A stretch of DNA of 64,000 nt from Lebetimonas sp. JH292 (GTDB taxonomy: Bacteria > Campylobacterota > Campylobacteria > Campylobacterales > Nautiliaceae): positions 583,501-647,500 of the forward strand of contig NZ_ATHQ01000001.1 in assembly GCF_000523275.1 (NCBI RefSeq). The letters run 5' to 3'. The position numbers and the translations under genes were made by a program. How positions within the stretch are numbered: the stretch's first letter is position 1; every line of letters starts with the position of its first letter. This document shows, piece by piece, positions 9,288 through 20,200 of this stretch. A model generated the notes under the pieces. That model saw only the letters and a program-made list of their open reading frames with translations. It was not told where the DNA came from and did not search any database.

Positions 9288-9899
9288 ATATTTATTTCGG
9301 CAGATAATACAAATTCCGGAAAAACATACGCCGCTATAAAACTTATTGAAGCTCTTTCAAAAAAAGGGTATAAAGTAGGCGTTATGAAGCCCGTTGAAAC
9401 TGGAGTGGAAAAATATCCGGAAGATGGAAAAAAACTGTTTGAAGCAACATTAAAATACAATAAAAATTTAAATAACCTGAAACTAAAGGATATTGTGCCT
9501 ATCCAGCTGCACCTTCCGGCAGCTCCTATTGTTGCGGGAGAGATTGATTTTAAAAAAATAAAAAAAGCTTATTATAAAATTAAACCATTATGTGATATTT
9601 TACTTATTGAAGGTGCCGGAGGGTTATTAGTTCCAGTAACAGAAAATTTTAAAATGCTAAATTTCTTAAATTTTTTTAATGCAAAACTTTTTTTAGTTAT
9701 TTCAAGCCGTCTTGGAATGATTAATGAATTTTTATTAAATAAATTCTATTTGGAAAACAACAGTATTGATTATATCTGGGCTATTAATCTGTTTGATAAA
9801 AATTATTTTGATATATCCCATCCTTTTATGAAAAAATTCAATCCTATGTTTATTCAAAAAGATTTAGATAAAATAATAAAAAAATTATTAGGAGAATAA
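9288..9899 (+). CDS. bioD: Dethiobiotin synthetase, start codon non-standard or damaged
   Basis: BioD closes the ureido ring of dethiobiotin using ATP and CO2. The P-loop SADNTNSGKT lies at about 9297-9326, followed by GYKVGVMKPVETGVE and LLIEGAGGLLVPV, all typical. The first in-frame ATG (9384) would remove the P-loop, so it cannot be the true start. From the TAG at 9186 to 9384 there is no in-frame ATG, GTG or TTG. Translation most likely begins at ATA 9288 or ATT 9294, behind GGAAAG at 9279-9284, or the start region carries a base error. It is followed directly by the hotdog gene. Confidence 0.85.
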   Translation: MFISADNTNSGKTYAAIKLIEALSKKGYKVGVMKPVETGVEKYPEDGKKLFEATLKYNKNLNNLKLKDIVPIQLHLPAAPIVAGEIDFKKIKKAYYKIKPLCDILLIEGAGGLLVPVTENFKMLNFLNFFNAKLFLVISSRLGMINEFLLNKFYLENNSIDYIWAINLFDKNYFDISHPFMKKFNPMFIQKDLDKIIKKLLGE

Positions 9900-10304
9900 A
9901 TGATAGAATTTGAAGTGGAATTAAAAACACATACAAAATATCTGCCTAAATTCGGAAGATTGATTGAGCTTAAAAAAGATTACGCAAAAGTAATATTGGA
10001 TACCTCGGAAGAAATGGCTGTCGATGAGTATGGCTTAGTTCACGGAGGATTTACATTCTCGGCAGCTGATTTTTGTGCCATGGCCACTGTAAACGAACCT
10101 TATGTTGTACTGGTCAGAAGCCAAAATGAATTTTTGGGCCCTGTTAAAGTGGGTGAAAGTGTTGTATTTGAAAGTGAAGTAATGATGAAAGAAAAAAGAA
10201 AATGGGAAGTGAAAGTAACAGGAAAAATAGATGAGATTAAAGTTTTTGAAGGGATTTTCGGATGTGTTGTTTTAGATAAACACGTATTAAAGAAAAATGT
10301 ATAA
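9900..10304 (+). CDS. Hotdog-fold acyl-CoA thioesterase
   Basis: 134 residues, starting one base after the bioD stop, behind a GGAG site within the bioD end. The hotdog pattern with YGLVHGGFTFSAADFCAMATVN is the PaaI/4HBT-type active-site helix region, and VRSQNEFLGPVKVGE is the following strand. Likely hydrolyses an acyl-CoA or acyl-ACP; the substrate is unknown. Being transcribed with bioD, it might clear a pimeloyl or other thioester, which is only a guess. Confidence 0.8.
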   Translation: MIEFEVELKTHTKYLPKFGRLIELKKDYAKVILDTSEEMAVDEYGLVHGGFTFSAADFCAMATVNEPYVVLVRSQNEFLGPVKVGESVVFESEVMMKEKRKWEVKVTGKIDEIKVFEGIFGCVVLDKHVLKKNV

Positions 10305-11705
10305 TTATCTTCTTCTCCCTCTATTATATCTGTTGCCTCTTTGATTCCTGTTTTTATAATTTCTTCTGCCTGAATTAGAATTGGAGCTATTAAATTTTTC
10401 TCTTTCAATCAATCTTTTTGCCTCTTTTAAACTTTTACCTATTCTTTCTTTTCCTTTTGCTTCTTTTTCAAAAAGCATAGCCGCAAATTTAGCTGCAATT
10501 GTAAATAAATCAAATTCATTTTGAAGTTCTTCTATGATTTCTATAGATTTCGGACTTGCGTCAGTATTATTAATTTTTTCTATTATTTTTTTAATTTCTG
10601 TATTTTTAACATCTTCAAGTGTAGGTATTTCTTTAAGAGTTATTTTCGAAATTTTTTCTATCCTGCTAAGAGCTTTAAATTCATACGGAGTAACAAGTGA
10701 AATAGCCATCCCCTCTTTCCCTGCTCTTCCTGTTCTTCCAATTCTATGAACATAACTTTCAGGATCAAGAGGCAAATGATAATTAAACACGTGAGATACG
10801 TCGTTAACATCAAGCCCTCTTGCAGCCACATCTGTAGCTACCAATATATCAAGTTTATTGGTTTTAAAATTTCTTATAATAGTTTCTCTTTTCCTCTGCT
10901 CCATATCTCCGTGAAGTCCGCTTGCATTTAATCCAATGCCCTTTAAATATTCTGCAACATCATCCACATCTCTTTTTGTTCTACAAAACACTATAGCCTT
11001 ACTTGGGGCTTTATAATCAATAAGTCTGATTAACGCATCTTTTCTTTCATGCTCATCAATAACATAACAATATTCTTTAATGTTTTCATTTGTTACGTTT
11101 TGTTTTGTAATTTTTACAAATTCAGGCTCTTTTAAAAATGTTTTTGCAAGGTTTAAAATCTCTTTTGGCATTGTTGCGCTGAAAAGCAGTTTTTGGGCAT
11201 TGTTTGGAACAAATTTGAAAATTTCTTTTATATCATCCAAAAAGCCCATATCAAGCATTTCATCTGCTTCATCAAGCACAACAAATTTAGGTGCTATATC
11301 TATTTTACCACTGTTAAGTAAATCAATAAGTCTTCCTGGTGTTGCAACTATAACCTGAGAAGTTTTTATCTGTGAAATCTGTCTATTGTAACTACTTCCT
11401 CCGTATACACTAGCCGTATGAATTCTCAAATCTCTGCCGTATCTGAATATTTCTTCACTTACCTGAATAGCAAGTTCTCTTGTAGGGGTTACAATTAATG
11501 CTTTCTCGCCTTTCTTAAGCATATTTAAAATGGGAAGTCCGAATGCAGCCGTTTTACCGGTTCCTGTCTGGGCCTGTGCCACTATATCTTTTCCTTCTAA
11601 AATTAGAGGAATCGCTTTCTCCTGAATAGGAGAAGGTTTTTCAAACCCAATCTCACTTAATCTATGCAATAATTCTTTTTTTAAATTAAAATCGCTAAAA
11701 TTCAT
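10305..11705 (-). CDS. DEAD-box ATP-dependent RNA helicase
   Basis: 466 residues from ATG 11705, chosen because AAGGAAACAG precedes it; a longer frame has no such site. Motifs in order are the Q motif (GFEKPSPIQEKAIP), AQTGTGKTAAFG (I), PTRELAIQ (Ia), TPGRL, VLDEADEMLDMGF (II), LFSATMP (III), ATDVAARGLDV (V) and YVHRIGRTGRAGKEG (VI). The C-terminal tail is rich in Arg, Asn and Gly, typical of RhlE/DeaD-type helicases acting in ribosome assembly or RNA turnover. Last gene of the leftward ilvE operon. Confidence 0.93.
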   Translation of the reverse strand: MNFSDFNLKKELLHRLSEIGFEKPSPIQEKAIPLILEGKDIVAQAQTGTGKTAAFGLPILNMLKKGEKALIVTPTRELAIQVSEEIFRYGRDLRIHTASVYGGSSYNRQISQIKTSQVIVATPGRLIDLLNSGKIDIAPKFVVLDEADEMLDMGFLDDIKEIFKFVPNNAQKLLFSATMPKEILNLAKTFLKEPEFVKITKQNVTNENIKEYCYVIDEHERKDALIRLIDYKAPSKAIVFCRTKRDVDDVAEYLKGIGLNASGLHGDMEQRKRETIIRNFKTNKLDILVATDVAARGLDVNDVSHVFNYHLPLDPESYVHRIGRTGRAGKEGMAISLVTPYEFKALSRIEKISKITLKEIPTLEDVKNTEIKKIIEKINNTDASPKSIEIIEELQNEFDLFTIAAKFAAMLFEKEAKGKERIGKSLKEAKRLIEREKFNSSNSNSGRRNYKNRNQRGNRYNRGRRR

Positions 11706-11722
11706 CTGTTTCCTTTTTATTT

Positions 11723-12271
11723 TTAATGACAATACAACTTATAATTAATATAGGTGTTTGTAAAATAGGGAGGATAAGGCACAATGGCAGAAAAATTTTT
11801 AATCTCTCCGGGAAGCAAATTTTTTACAATTATTCTTGTCGTTTTAACAGTATTTGGTTTTTGCTGCTGTTTTTCTTTTGCTCCAAATATACTAAGGCCT
11901 CCAGATTTAAAAAAAGTTCCTTTTGGAACCTTTCCGCCCCATCCGTTATTTACAAGTTTTATTTCAAGCTTGCAATAATTTATTTTAAATTTACCTATAT
12001 TTTTAACTTTACCTTTAACTACTAACGTTTCATTGATAAGCACTCTTCTGTTTCTAACATCAATCAGTTCGGCTTTTTTAGTATATTTTTCCAAAATAAT
12101 AATACTAAGTACCGCACCAAAAGACGTAACCAAAAAAGAAGCAAATATCATACTTATAACAAGCCCGGTTTTATTACCGGCAGCTTTAATGGATAAAAAA
12201 GTCAAAAATATAAATAAAATTAAAAAAAAAGCCAGGCTGAGCCAGTGAAGAAATGTGAAATAGGGAATCAT
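11723..12271 (-). CDS. DUF2393 family membrane protein
   Basis: 182 residues. Two N-terminal membrane helices (about residues 8-30 and 36-60) are followed by a soluble beta-rich domain with the [13 protein letters not shown] segment, matching the Campylobacterota DUF2393 family. Function unknown. Its start overlaps the hisIE stop by 4 bases, so it is translationally coupled. Confidence 0.8.
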   Translation of the reverse strand: MIPYFTFLHWLSLAFFLILFIFLTFLSIKAAGNKTGLVISMIFASFLVTSFGAVLSIIILEKYTKKAELIDVRNRRVLINETLVVKGKVKNIGKFKINYCKLEIKLVNNGWGGKVPKGTFFKSGGLSIFGAKEKQQQKPNTVKTTRIIVKNLLPGEIKNFSAIVPYPPYFTNTYINYKLYCH

Positions 12272-12936
12272 TTTTTTCGGTTCCTTTTTTCTTCTATACC
12301 GCTTACGCCTTCTCTTCTTTTCAGCTCTTCCAAAATAGCCTCCGGATGTATATTTTTATACGCCAGGGCCACTAAAGCATGAAAAGCCAAATCAGCCGCT
12401 TCATAAATTATTTCATCTTTTTTATCATCTTTAATAGCAAAACAAAATTCACCTGCTTCTTCAACAACTTTTTTAAGTATTGTATTTTCACCTTTTTTGT
12501 ATAAAGAGGCTACATAAGAAGTTTTGGGCGAAGCGTTTTTTCTATCAAGTAAAGTATGATAAAGCTTATCTGTGAAATTATACTCTATTTCTTCTTTTTT
12601 GTCGAGTATTATTTCACCGCTGTCCAATTTTGTAAAAAAACATGATTTCCTGCCTGTATGACAGGCAACTCCGTTTTGTTTCACTTTAAGTAAAAGTGTA
12701 TCATTATCACAGTCAAGCAAAATTTCTTTAACTTCCTGGGTGTTGCCGCTGCTTTCCCCTTTTTTCCAGAGTTTATTTCGAGAACGTGAAAAATAGTGAG
12801 CAAATCCTGTTTTTTGGGTAAGTTCAAGTGCTTCTTTATTCATATACGCAAGCATTAAAACTTCATTTGTATCCGCTTCCTGAACTATTACAGGCACAAG
12901 CCCTCCGTTTTTTTCAAAATCAACTTTATTTACCAT
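12268..12936 (-). CDS. hisI: Bifunctional phosphoribosyl-AMP cyclohydrolase / phosphoribosyl-ATP pyrophosphatase
   Basis: 222 residues, a HisIE fusion catalysing steps 2 and 3 of histidine synthesis. The HisI half shows [33 protein letters not shown], then the zinc-binding [11 protein letters not shown] and [11 protein letters not shown]. The HisE half (from about residue 130) shows [14 protein letters not shown] and [13 protein letters not shown]. It overlaps the SPFH gene by 11 bases upstream and DUF2393 by 4 bases downstream. Confidence 0.95.
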   Translation of the reverse strand: MVNKVDFEKNGGLVPVIVQEADTNEVLMLAYMNKEALELTQKTGFAHYFSRSRNKLWKKGESSGNTQEVKEILLDCDNDTLLLKVKQNGVACHTGRKSCFFTKLDSGEIILDKKEEIEYNFTDKLYHTLLDRKNASPKTSYVASLYKKGENTILKKVVEEAGEFCFAIKDDKKDEIIYEAADLAFHALVALAYKNIHPEAILEELKRREGVSGIEEKRNRKK

Positions 12937-13987
12937 TACTCAAAGCCTTTTTTTTATCATCGATATTCATCCATATATTAGGAACCGCCCCGCCTGGAGT
13001 TAGAAAAATTTTAGCATTTGGATTTGCTTTTAAGGCTTCGTTAAATTTACCCTGAACTTCTATTTCTTTAAGTTTTAACAAATTATTTGTAAGTGATTTG
13101 GAAATAATTATATTTGCTTTTGCTTCAGCGCTGGCTTCAATAAGTTTTGCATCAGCTTTCCCCTGGGCTTCTATTTTTGCCGCATTGGCTTTACCCTGTG
13201 CTATTGCCGCTTGTTTCTGGGCTTCCTGCTCGGCTCTTAACACTTCATATTTTGCCCTTTCGGATTCTTGTTTTGCAATTTGAACCCTTTCTATCTGTTT
13301 TCTTATATTTTCAGGCAAAACAATATCCCTTAATTGAAAACTTTCAAAAATTACAGGCTTATGGTCTATTTTATTTAACGTGTCTCTTATTTGTGTTTCT
13401 ATCTGCATGGCAATTTCATTTCTTTTTACAGGTAAATCTTCGGCCGGGTATTTTCCTATTACATTTCTTACCACATCTCTGACTATAGGATTAATTATTT
13501 TATCTTCCCAGTTCAGACCGTATGTTTTTATGGTATAAGCCGCTTCATCGGGGTTAATCCTGTAACTAACAGAAAGTTCAACTGTAATAGGCAGACCTCT
13601 TGCATCAAGCACGTTAATAGCGGGATAAACTTTTATTGTTCCGTATCTGTCGGGCATAGTTCCGGCTTCTTGTATTCTTTTATAACTTATCATATGAACC
13701 TTGGTATCTACAATAATAACTTTTTGAATAACAGGGACATAAAAATGCATTCCGGGATATAGCGGCTCTTTGGAAAATTTTCCCGTAGTTGCTAAAATAC
13801 CGATTTCTCCTTCGTTTACAATAATCCAAGGTCTGAATAAAATTCCAAAAACAATGATTATCCCTATTATGATTAAAGCGAGACCGCTGCCTCCTTTTAT
13901 AAATTTCGGAGGTTCAAACTTCGGAGGTTCGAAACTCGGTTTTTTGTTATTGTTTTTATTCATCCAATCATTTAAATCAGCCGGCAT
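12926..13987 (-). CDS. SPFH / prohibitin-family membrane protein
   Basis: 353 residues. A Pro-rich cytoplasmic N-terminus (PPKFEPPKF) is followed by one membrane helix (about residues 36-55), the Band 7/prohibitin domain ([15 protein letters not shown] to about residue 240), and an Ala/Gln/Glu-rich coiled coil ([19 protein letters not shown]). Prohibitin-like proteins form large membrane scaffolds and often regulate FtsH-type proteases. The same neighbour order with ilvE is found in Campylobacter. Confidence 0.9.
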   Translation of the reverse strand: MPADLNDWMNKNNNKKPSFEPPKFEPPKFIKGGSGLALIIIGIIIVFGILFRPWIIVNEGEIGILATTGKFSKEPLYPGMHFYVPVIQKVIIVDTKVHMISYKRIQEAGTMPDRYGTIKVYPAINVLDARGLPITVELSVSYRINPDEAAYTIKTYGLNWEDKIINPIVRDVVRNVIGKYPAEDLPVKRNEIAMQIETQIRDTLNKIDHKPVIFESFQLRDIVLPENIRKQIERVQIAKQESERAKYEVLRAEQEAQKQAAIAQGKANAAKIEAQGKADAKLIEASAEAKANIIISKSLTNNLLKLKEIEVQGKFNEALKANPNAKIFLTPGGAVPNIWMNIDDKKKALSNGK

Positions 13988-13989
13988 AA

Positions 13990-14910
13990 TTATCCTTCAA
14001 TAAACGTCAAATAATGTTTGTAGCCTTTATCTCTTCCATAAACTACATCAAAATACGCTTCTTGTAATTCTTTTGTAATTTCCCCTCTTTTACCGCTGCC
14101 TATAATTCTTCCGTCAACTTCCCTAACAGGGGTAACTTCTGCGGCAGTTCCGGTAAAAAACGCCTCATCGGCGATATAAACTTCATCTCTTGTTATTCTT
14201 CTTCTCTGAATTGGAATATCTCTTTCACGAGCAAGTTCCAAAACAGTTGCCTGGGTAATACTTTCAAGGGAATTGTCATTTGGAGGGGTTATTAAGACAC
14301 CATCTCTTACAATAAAAAAGCATTCCCCGCTTCCTTCAGCTACAAATCCTTCCTCGTCAAGCATTAACGCTTCTTCGTATCCGCATTCAACCGCTTCATA
14401 TTTTGCCATTTGGGAATTTAGATAATTCGCAGCAGCTTTAGCTTTTCCAAACATTGATTTTACAGAGTTTCTAACCAAAGAAGAAATTTTAACTCTGATT
14501 CCGTTTTCCAACCCTTCTTCACCAAGATATGCCCCCCATTCCCATGCGGCAATTGCAACCCTTACAGGAGCTCCTATATGATATAGTCCCATTTTTCCAT
14601 AACCAAGAAAAATCAAAGGTCTTATATAAACATTTTCTTTAAAATCGTTTTTTCTAAGCAGTTCTATCTGAGCATCTTCCAATTCTTCCTGGGTAAAAGG
14701 CACATCAATTTTTACTATTTTAGCTGAATTTAGCAGCCTTTTTGTATGATCTTGCAGTCTGAAAATAGCAAGTCCGTCTTCGGTCTGATAAGCCCTTGTC
14801 CCTTCAAAAACCCCGTTTCCATAATGAAGGGTATGAGTTAAAACATGTACTTTTGCTTCATTCCAAGGAACAAAATTTCCATCCATCCATATATATTGTG
14901 CTTCGTTCAT
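13990..14910 (-). CDS. ilvE: Branched-chain amino acid aminotransferase
   Basis: 306 residues, PLP fold type IV. It catalyses the last transamination in Leu, Ile and Val synthesis. Diagnostic segments are YIWMDGNFVPWNEAKVHVLT, HYGNGVFEGTRAYQT, the pyridoxal-lysine region GKAKAAANYLNSQMAKYEA, and EGSGECFFIVRDGVLITPP. First gene of the leftward cluster ilvE / SPFH / hisI / DUF2393 / helicase; only 2 bases separate it from the next gene. Confidence 0.95.
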   Translation of the reverse strand: MNEAQYIWMDGNFVPWNEAKVHVLTHTLHYGNGVFEGTRAYQTEDGLAIFRLQDHTKRLLNSAKIVKIDVPFTQEELEDAQIELLRKNDFKENVYIRPLIFLGYGKMGLYHIGAPVRVAIAAWEWGAYLGEEGLENGIRVKISSLVRNSVKSMFGKAKAAANYLNSQMAKYEAVECGYEEALMLDEEGFVAEGSGECFFIVRDGVLITPPNDNSLESITQATVLELARERDIPIQRRRITRDEVYIADEAFFTGTAAEVTPVREVDGRIIGSGKRGEITKELQEAYFDVVYGRDKGYKHYLTFIEG

Positions 14911-14948
14911 TTTTAGCCTTTTTTAGCGATATTTTATCATAAATTTGC

Positions 14949-14954
14949 TATAAT
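14949..14954 (+). promoter_or_regulatory. -10 box of the aldehyde dehydrogenase promoter
   Basis: TATAAT in the context TTTGCTATAATTAA, 21 bases before the ATG at 14975 and in the short gap divergent from ilvE. Confidence 0.55.
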
Positions 14955-14974
14955 TAATACAAAAAGGAAAAACA

Positions 14975-16437
14975 ATGGGCTTTTTGGAAAGATTTTCGGA
15001 AATATTTAACACAAAAAAACAAGATTTTATTGCAAAAAAATTTATAGGCTCAAATGAAGAAGACGGAGAAATCGGAGAAATTATCAACCCTTATCTCAAA
15101 CAGGTAACTACAAAATATATTAAATGCACCCCTGAAGATGCAAAAAGAGCCCTTGAAACCGCCAAAAATGCTTTTGATAAAACAAAAAATTCCTCTTTGG
15201 CACAAAGAATCGCCTGGATTGAAGATGTTGCTAAAAAATTAGAAGAGCAAAAAGAAGAATTTGCTAAATATATAACACTTGAAGTTGCAAAACCGATTTC
15301 GCAGGCAAAGGTGGAAGTAACCAGGTGCATTGAAAATTTAAAAATAACTGCAGCTGCTGCTTATGATATTGTAGGCGAAACAATTCCCACAGATGCAACT
15401 TTTAGCGGTGCTAAAACAACCAGTTTTTACAAAAGAGTCCCGCTTGGGGTGGTAGTTGCGATAACACCATTTAATTTTCCTCTTAATCTTGTAGCCCACA
15501 AAATTGCCCCTGCCCTCATCTCCGGAAACAGTGTGGTATTAAAACCGACTCCGGAAGCACCTTATACAGCCTATGCATTTGCAAAACTTTTTATTGAAAG
15601 TAAATATGCAATTAAAGATGCCTTAAGTGTAGTTTACGGAGATGCCGAAGTTGGAAATACATTAGTAAAAGCCCTATTCCAAGAAAAATCAGCTTTACAG
15701 GAAGCGTTCCTGTCGGAAAAATAATTACACAAAATGCCGGAATCAAAAAAATAACACTTGAACTCGGCGGAAACGCAGCAACATTTGTAGAAAATTCGGC
15801 TGACATTGAATTGGCGGCAAAAAGATGTGCAATAGGGGCTTTTGCAAACTCAGGACAGGTATGTATTTCACTTCAGAGAATTTATGTAGATAGTAAAATT
15901 TATGAAGAGTTTGCAGCGAAACTTGGAGAAGAAGCAACTAAACTAAAAGTTGGAAACCCATTTGAAGAAGATACTTTTATGGGGCCATTAATTAATGAAG
16001 ATGCTGCAATCAGGGCTGAGAGATGGATAAATTCTGCAGTTAAAGAAGGGGCGAGAATAATTTCCGGAGGAAAAAGAGAGGGGAACATTTTGACTCCTAC
16101 CATTTTAGCGGATGTAACGGATGATATGAATATAATCTGCGAAGAAGTGTTTGCCCCAATTGTCAGTTTAGTAAAAGTCAAAAGTTATGAAGAAGCTTTA
16201 AATAAAATAAACAACTCACCTTATGGGCTTCAATATTCAATGTTTACCAACAGAATAGATTTGATGCAAAAAGCAATTGATGATTTTGAAGCAGGCGGTA
16301 TAATAATTAATGATATTCCGACACTTAGATTTGACATCCAGCCTTACGGAGGGGTTAAACTCTCAGGCATTGGAAGGGAAGGACCTAAATTTGCAATTGA
16401 GGATATGACAGAAATTAAAACAGTAATAATTAGATAA
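14975..16437 (+). pseudogene. NAD(P)-dependent aldehyde dehydrogenase with one frameshift
   Basis: The family is clear across two frames. The first part (to a stop at 15724) has ITPFNFPLNLVAHKIAPAL and GNSVVLKPTPEAPYTA. The second part, readable from about 15674 to 16437, has ISFTGSVPVGKIITQNAG, LELGGNAATFVEN, the catalytic Cys in FANSGQVCISLQR and CEEVFAPIVSLVKV. The break is at about 15671-15674, where GTAAAAGCCC would read VKDP if one base (GTAAAAGACCC) were restored. The combined length is about 487 residues, normal for the family. Preceded by AAAAAGGAAAA. Either a real 1-base deletion or a sequencing error. Confidence 0.88.
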
Positions 16438-16482
16438 ATGTTAAATGCTAAATTATTATTTTAATTAAACATTAGGCATTAT

Positions 16483-16524
16483 TCTTTCACCACTCACTAC
16501 TCACCACTCACTACTCACTACTCA
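16483..16524. repeat. Heptanucleotide tandem repeat, 6 units
   Basis: Six 7-base units, TCTTTCA, CCACTCA, CTACTCA, CCACTCA, CTACTCA, CTACTCA, between the aldehyde dehydrogenase end and the recO end. The preceding 16438-16455 (AATGTTA AATGCTA AATT) also has period 7. Confidence 0.9.
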
Positions 16525-16529
16525 CTTTT

Positions 16530-17147
16530 TTATATTCCAAGAGATAATATTTTCCAGAGTTTTTCTATTTCTTCGTCATTAAAAAGGATAGTTTTTTTTT
16601 CATTAAACAATATATCTATTTTTTCCGCGTCAAAACCGTCGGACATAATACATTTTTCGTGGGCCACTAAAAAACTTCTTGCAAGCGCAATTTTTTTACC
16701 GACTTTTTTTTCACACAAAAAACAGTTTTTGTCTTTATAAAGTCTCCCCTCTTTTTCAAGCAGTCCCACATAATGTTCGATTATTGCCCTTTTTGCATCT
16801 CTTTGATGTAAAGATTCAGCTAATCGAAACAATGAATCATAATAAAAATTATCAACCCTGCTTACATCTGTAAAATGAATATTTAAAAGTCTTACATATT
16901 CTTTAAAATAAAACAGTTTTTCCCTTTCGAATAAAAATTTAAAAGAAATCTGAGCCACATTTCTTAATCTTTTTATAGTGCTTTTATAATTTTCTTCTAC
17001 AACAAAATCTATAAAATATCCTGTATTTATATAAGAATGTCTCGCACCGTAAAATCTGTACAGACTCAGCACTTCAGTATTTGTTATAATTTTTACAATT
17101 AAATCTTCGTCTCTTACCCTCACTGTGTTTAATATTAAGCCTCTCAT
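16530..17147 (-). CDS. recO: Recombination mediator protein RecO
   Basis: 205 residues. RecO loads RecA on SSB-coated DNA together with RecR. The N-terminal OB-like part (RGLILNTVRVRDEDLIVKII) and the helical region with a putative zinc site (CFLC at about residue 142 and HEKC at about residue 168) match short Campylobacterota RecO proteins. Divergent from gltB. Confidence 0.85.
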   Translation of the reverse strand: MRGLILNTVRVRDEDLIVKIITNTEVLSLYRFYGARHSYINTGYFIDFVVEENYKSTIKRLRNVAQISFKFLFEREKLFYFKEYVRLLNIHFTDVSRVDNFYYDSLFRLAESLHQRDAKRAIIEHYVGLLEKEGRLYKDKNCFLCEKKVGKKIALARSFLVAHEKCIMSDGFDAEKIDILFNEKKTILFNDEEIEKLWKILSLGI

Positions 17148-17183
17148 AAAAAAATTATATCAAAAAGAGCGTTAAAAATATGC

Positions 17184-17189
17184 TATAAT
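17184..17189 (+). promoter_or_regulatory. -10 box of the gltB promoter
   Basis: TATAAT in ATATGCTATAATTAGAAA, 46 bases before the gltB ATG; the gene is preceded by TTAAAAGGAAATAT. Confidence 0.55.
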
Positions 17190-17234
17190 TAGAAATTATA
17201 AAATTAGGATAAATAACCTCTTAAAAGGAAATAT

Positions 17235-20200
17235 ATGTCAGGATTAGAATTTAAAGACAACTGTGGCTTCGGAGTAATAGCCAATATTAAAGGAAAAACT
17301 TCCCATAAATTAGTAAACGACGCACTAATTTCACTTGAAAGAATGATGCACAGAGGCGCTATTGCAGCTGATGGAAAAAGCGGTGATGGAAGCGGACTTC
17401 TTTTTTCAATGCCTGAAAAATTTTTTAAAAAGATAGCAAAAGAAAACGGTATAGACTTACCTGAAAATTTTGGTATAGGCGTAATTTTTTTAAAAAATGA
17501 AAATCAAAAAACAACAGTGGAAGAAATATGCGAAAAAAATGATTTAAAGGTGGCTCTTTGGAGAGAAGTACCTATAAATATTGAAGTTTTGGGGGAATTT
17601 GCCTTAAAAACCCTTCCTAAGATTTATCATGCATTTATAATTCCAAATTCCATTATAGCAATAAAAAGATTTGAAGAACTTTTATATCTAACAAGAAAAG
17701 AGATAGAAAATTTTATAGAGGACAAAGAATTTTACATCCCTTCTTTTTCAAGCAAAAAAGTGGTTTATAAAGGTCTTTTAATGCCAAATTATATAAAAGA
17801 ATTTTATCCTGATTTGGCAGATAAGGATTTTGAAATTTATTTTGCTTTGTTTCATCAAAGATTTTCTACAAACACCCTGCCGGAATGGAGACTGGCACAG
17901 CCTTTCAGATTTATAGCCCATAACGGTGAAATAAATTCAATACAGGCCAACAGAATAAATACGCTGATTAAAAGCGAATCAGTAAAATCGAATGTATTCA
18001 GCAAAGAAGAATTACAAAAGCTCCTTCCGGTAATAAGATTCGATGAAAGTGATTCAAGTTCACTTGACAGGATGATGGAATTTTTAATAATGAACGGAAT
18101 GGATTTTTTTAAAACAATTAGAGCGCTAATTCCAATGCCTTGGCAAAACGCCCCTTATCTTGACAGTGAACTAAAAGCGTTTTATGAATATTTTTCAACT
18201 CGTTTTGAAGCGTGGGACGGACCAGCTGCTGTAAGTGTAACTGATGGAAGATATATTGCCGTAGTACTTGATAGAAACGGACTCAGACCGGCAAAATATG
18301 TAATCACAAAAGACGGCAGAATTTTAATAGCAAGTGAATACGGGGTACTTGATTTGAACGATACAGAAATAATAGAAAGAGGAAGACTTCAATCCGGCCA
18401 GATGATAGGTATAGATACAAAATTCGGCGTAGTGCTTAAAAATAAAGATATAGACGAATATCTTAAATCAAGCAATCCTTATACAAAATGGCTTAATGAA
18501 AATATGATGTATCTTCAGGAATATATTGAAAATCCATACAGTATAGACGAAAATATCAATTTAAACGATTTGGTTTATAAACAAAGATACGCCGGAATAA
18601 CCAAAGAAATTATAAATTTGGTAATAAAACCTATGATGAATGATGCAAAAGAGCCTACCGGAAGCATGGGAGACGACTCTCCTCTTGCATGTTTTAGCAA
18701 TTATCCTTTCAGAAGTTTTAACGACTTTTTCAGACAAAAATTTGCGCAGGTAACCAACCCTCCCATTGATTCATTAAGAGAAAAAATTGTAATGAGTTTA
18801 AACACAGGTTTTGGAGAAGTTCATAATATTTTGAATGAAGCACCGGAACATGCAAAAAGGGTAAAAACAACTTCCCCTATTCTCACCCAGACAAAGCTTG
18901 AAGTATTAAAAAGCTTCGGTGACGAAAATTCGCCTAAATTTGAAAGTGATTATAAAAACGCCTTTTATTCAACACTGTTTAAAAATAATTTAAAAGGGAC
19001 TCTTGAAAAATTAACCGATAAAATAGTAAAAGACGTAAAAAACGGTGTTAGAATCATTTTTCTTGATGACAGAAATATAGATAAAGACCACAAAGCCATA
19101 CCGATGGCCATGGTAATCGGCAGACTCCATAAAAAACTTCTGGATAACAAATTAAGACATCTTACAAGCATAGTGGCTATTACAAATGAAATCACAAACC
19201 CTCATGATGCGGCTGTACTGATAGCATATGGGGCAAGCGCCATTTATCCGTATTTACTGTTTAAAACAGTTACCCAAATAGCAAAGGAAGAAAACATAGA
19301 CAGGGAAGACGCTTTATTTAACGTTCATTCGGCACTTAATAAAGGTATTTTAAAAATAATGTCAAAAATGGGAATTTCCACAATTGCAAGTTATAGAAAT
19401 TCAGCCCTAATGGATATAATCGGCTTAAGCGAAGAAATTACAAAAGAGTGTTTTATAGGAAGCAAAACCCTGCTTCCGGGATTAACTTTTAAAGATATAG
19501 AAGAGAAAATTAATATCCGTCACAAAAAAGCATTTGAAGAAGACAAACTCGATGCCGGAGGGGTTATAAAATACAGACGAAACGGAGAATACCATGAAAT
19601 AACTCCGGAGCTGACCAAAACATTCAAAAGAATGTTAAGCGGAGAAAAAAAAGATTATGAAGAATTTAAAAAATTAGTTGAAAACAGACGGCCGACATAT
19701 ATAAGAGATTTCCTTGACATAAATTCAGATAAAAAGCCGGTTTCAATTAATGAAGTGGAAAGTGCCCAGAATATTGTTAAAAGGTTTATAGGCGCAGCTA
19801 TGAGTATAGGAGCATTAAGCCCCGAAGCCCATGAAATAATTGCCCAGGCTATGAATGAACTCGGAGCCAAAAGCAATTCCGGTGAAGGAGGGGAAGATAA
19901 AAAAAGAAATAAAACAATAAAACAAAGTAAAATTCGCCAGGTTGCATCAGGAAGATTCGGTGTAACGCCTGAATATCTGGTCAATGCCGAAGAAATTCAG
20001 ATAAAAGTGGCTCAGGGTGCAAAACCGGGTGAAGGAGGACAGCTGCCGGGCTTTAAAGTTTCTACATATATTGCCAAACTAAGACACACCACACCTGGTA
20101 AAACATTAATTTCACCTCCTCCGCATCATGATATTTACTCTATTGAAGATTTGGCTCAGCTTATATTTGATTTAAAACAAATTAACCCAACAGCCACAAT

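Noticed and set aside
9384..9899. bioD starting at ATG 9384
   Set aside because: This would delete the ATP-binding P-loop that is encoded just upstream in the same frame, so the annotated start must lie further upstream.
14975..16437. Two separate aldehyde dehydrogenase genes
   Set aside because: The two frames carry complementary halves of one enzyme and join precisely when one base is restored.
16483..16524. CRISPR-like look of the repeated CTACTCA units
   Set aside because: Units are 7 bases with no spacers, and no cas gene is in the window.
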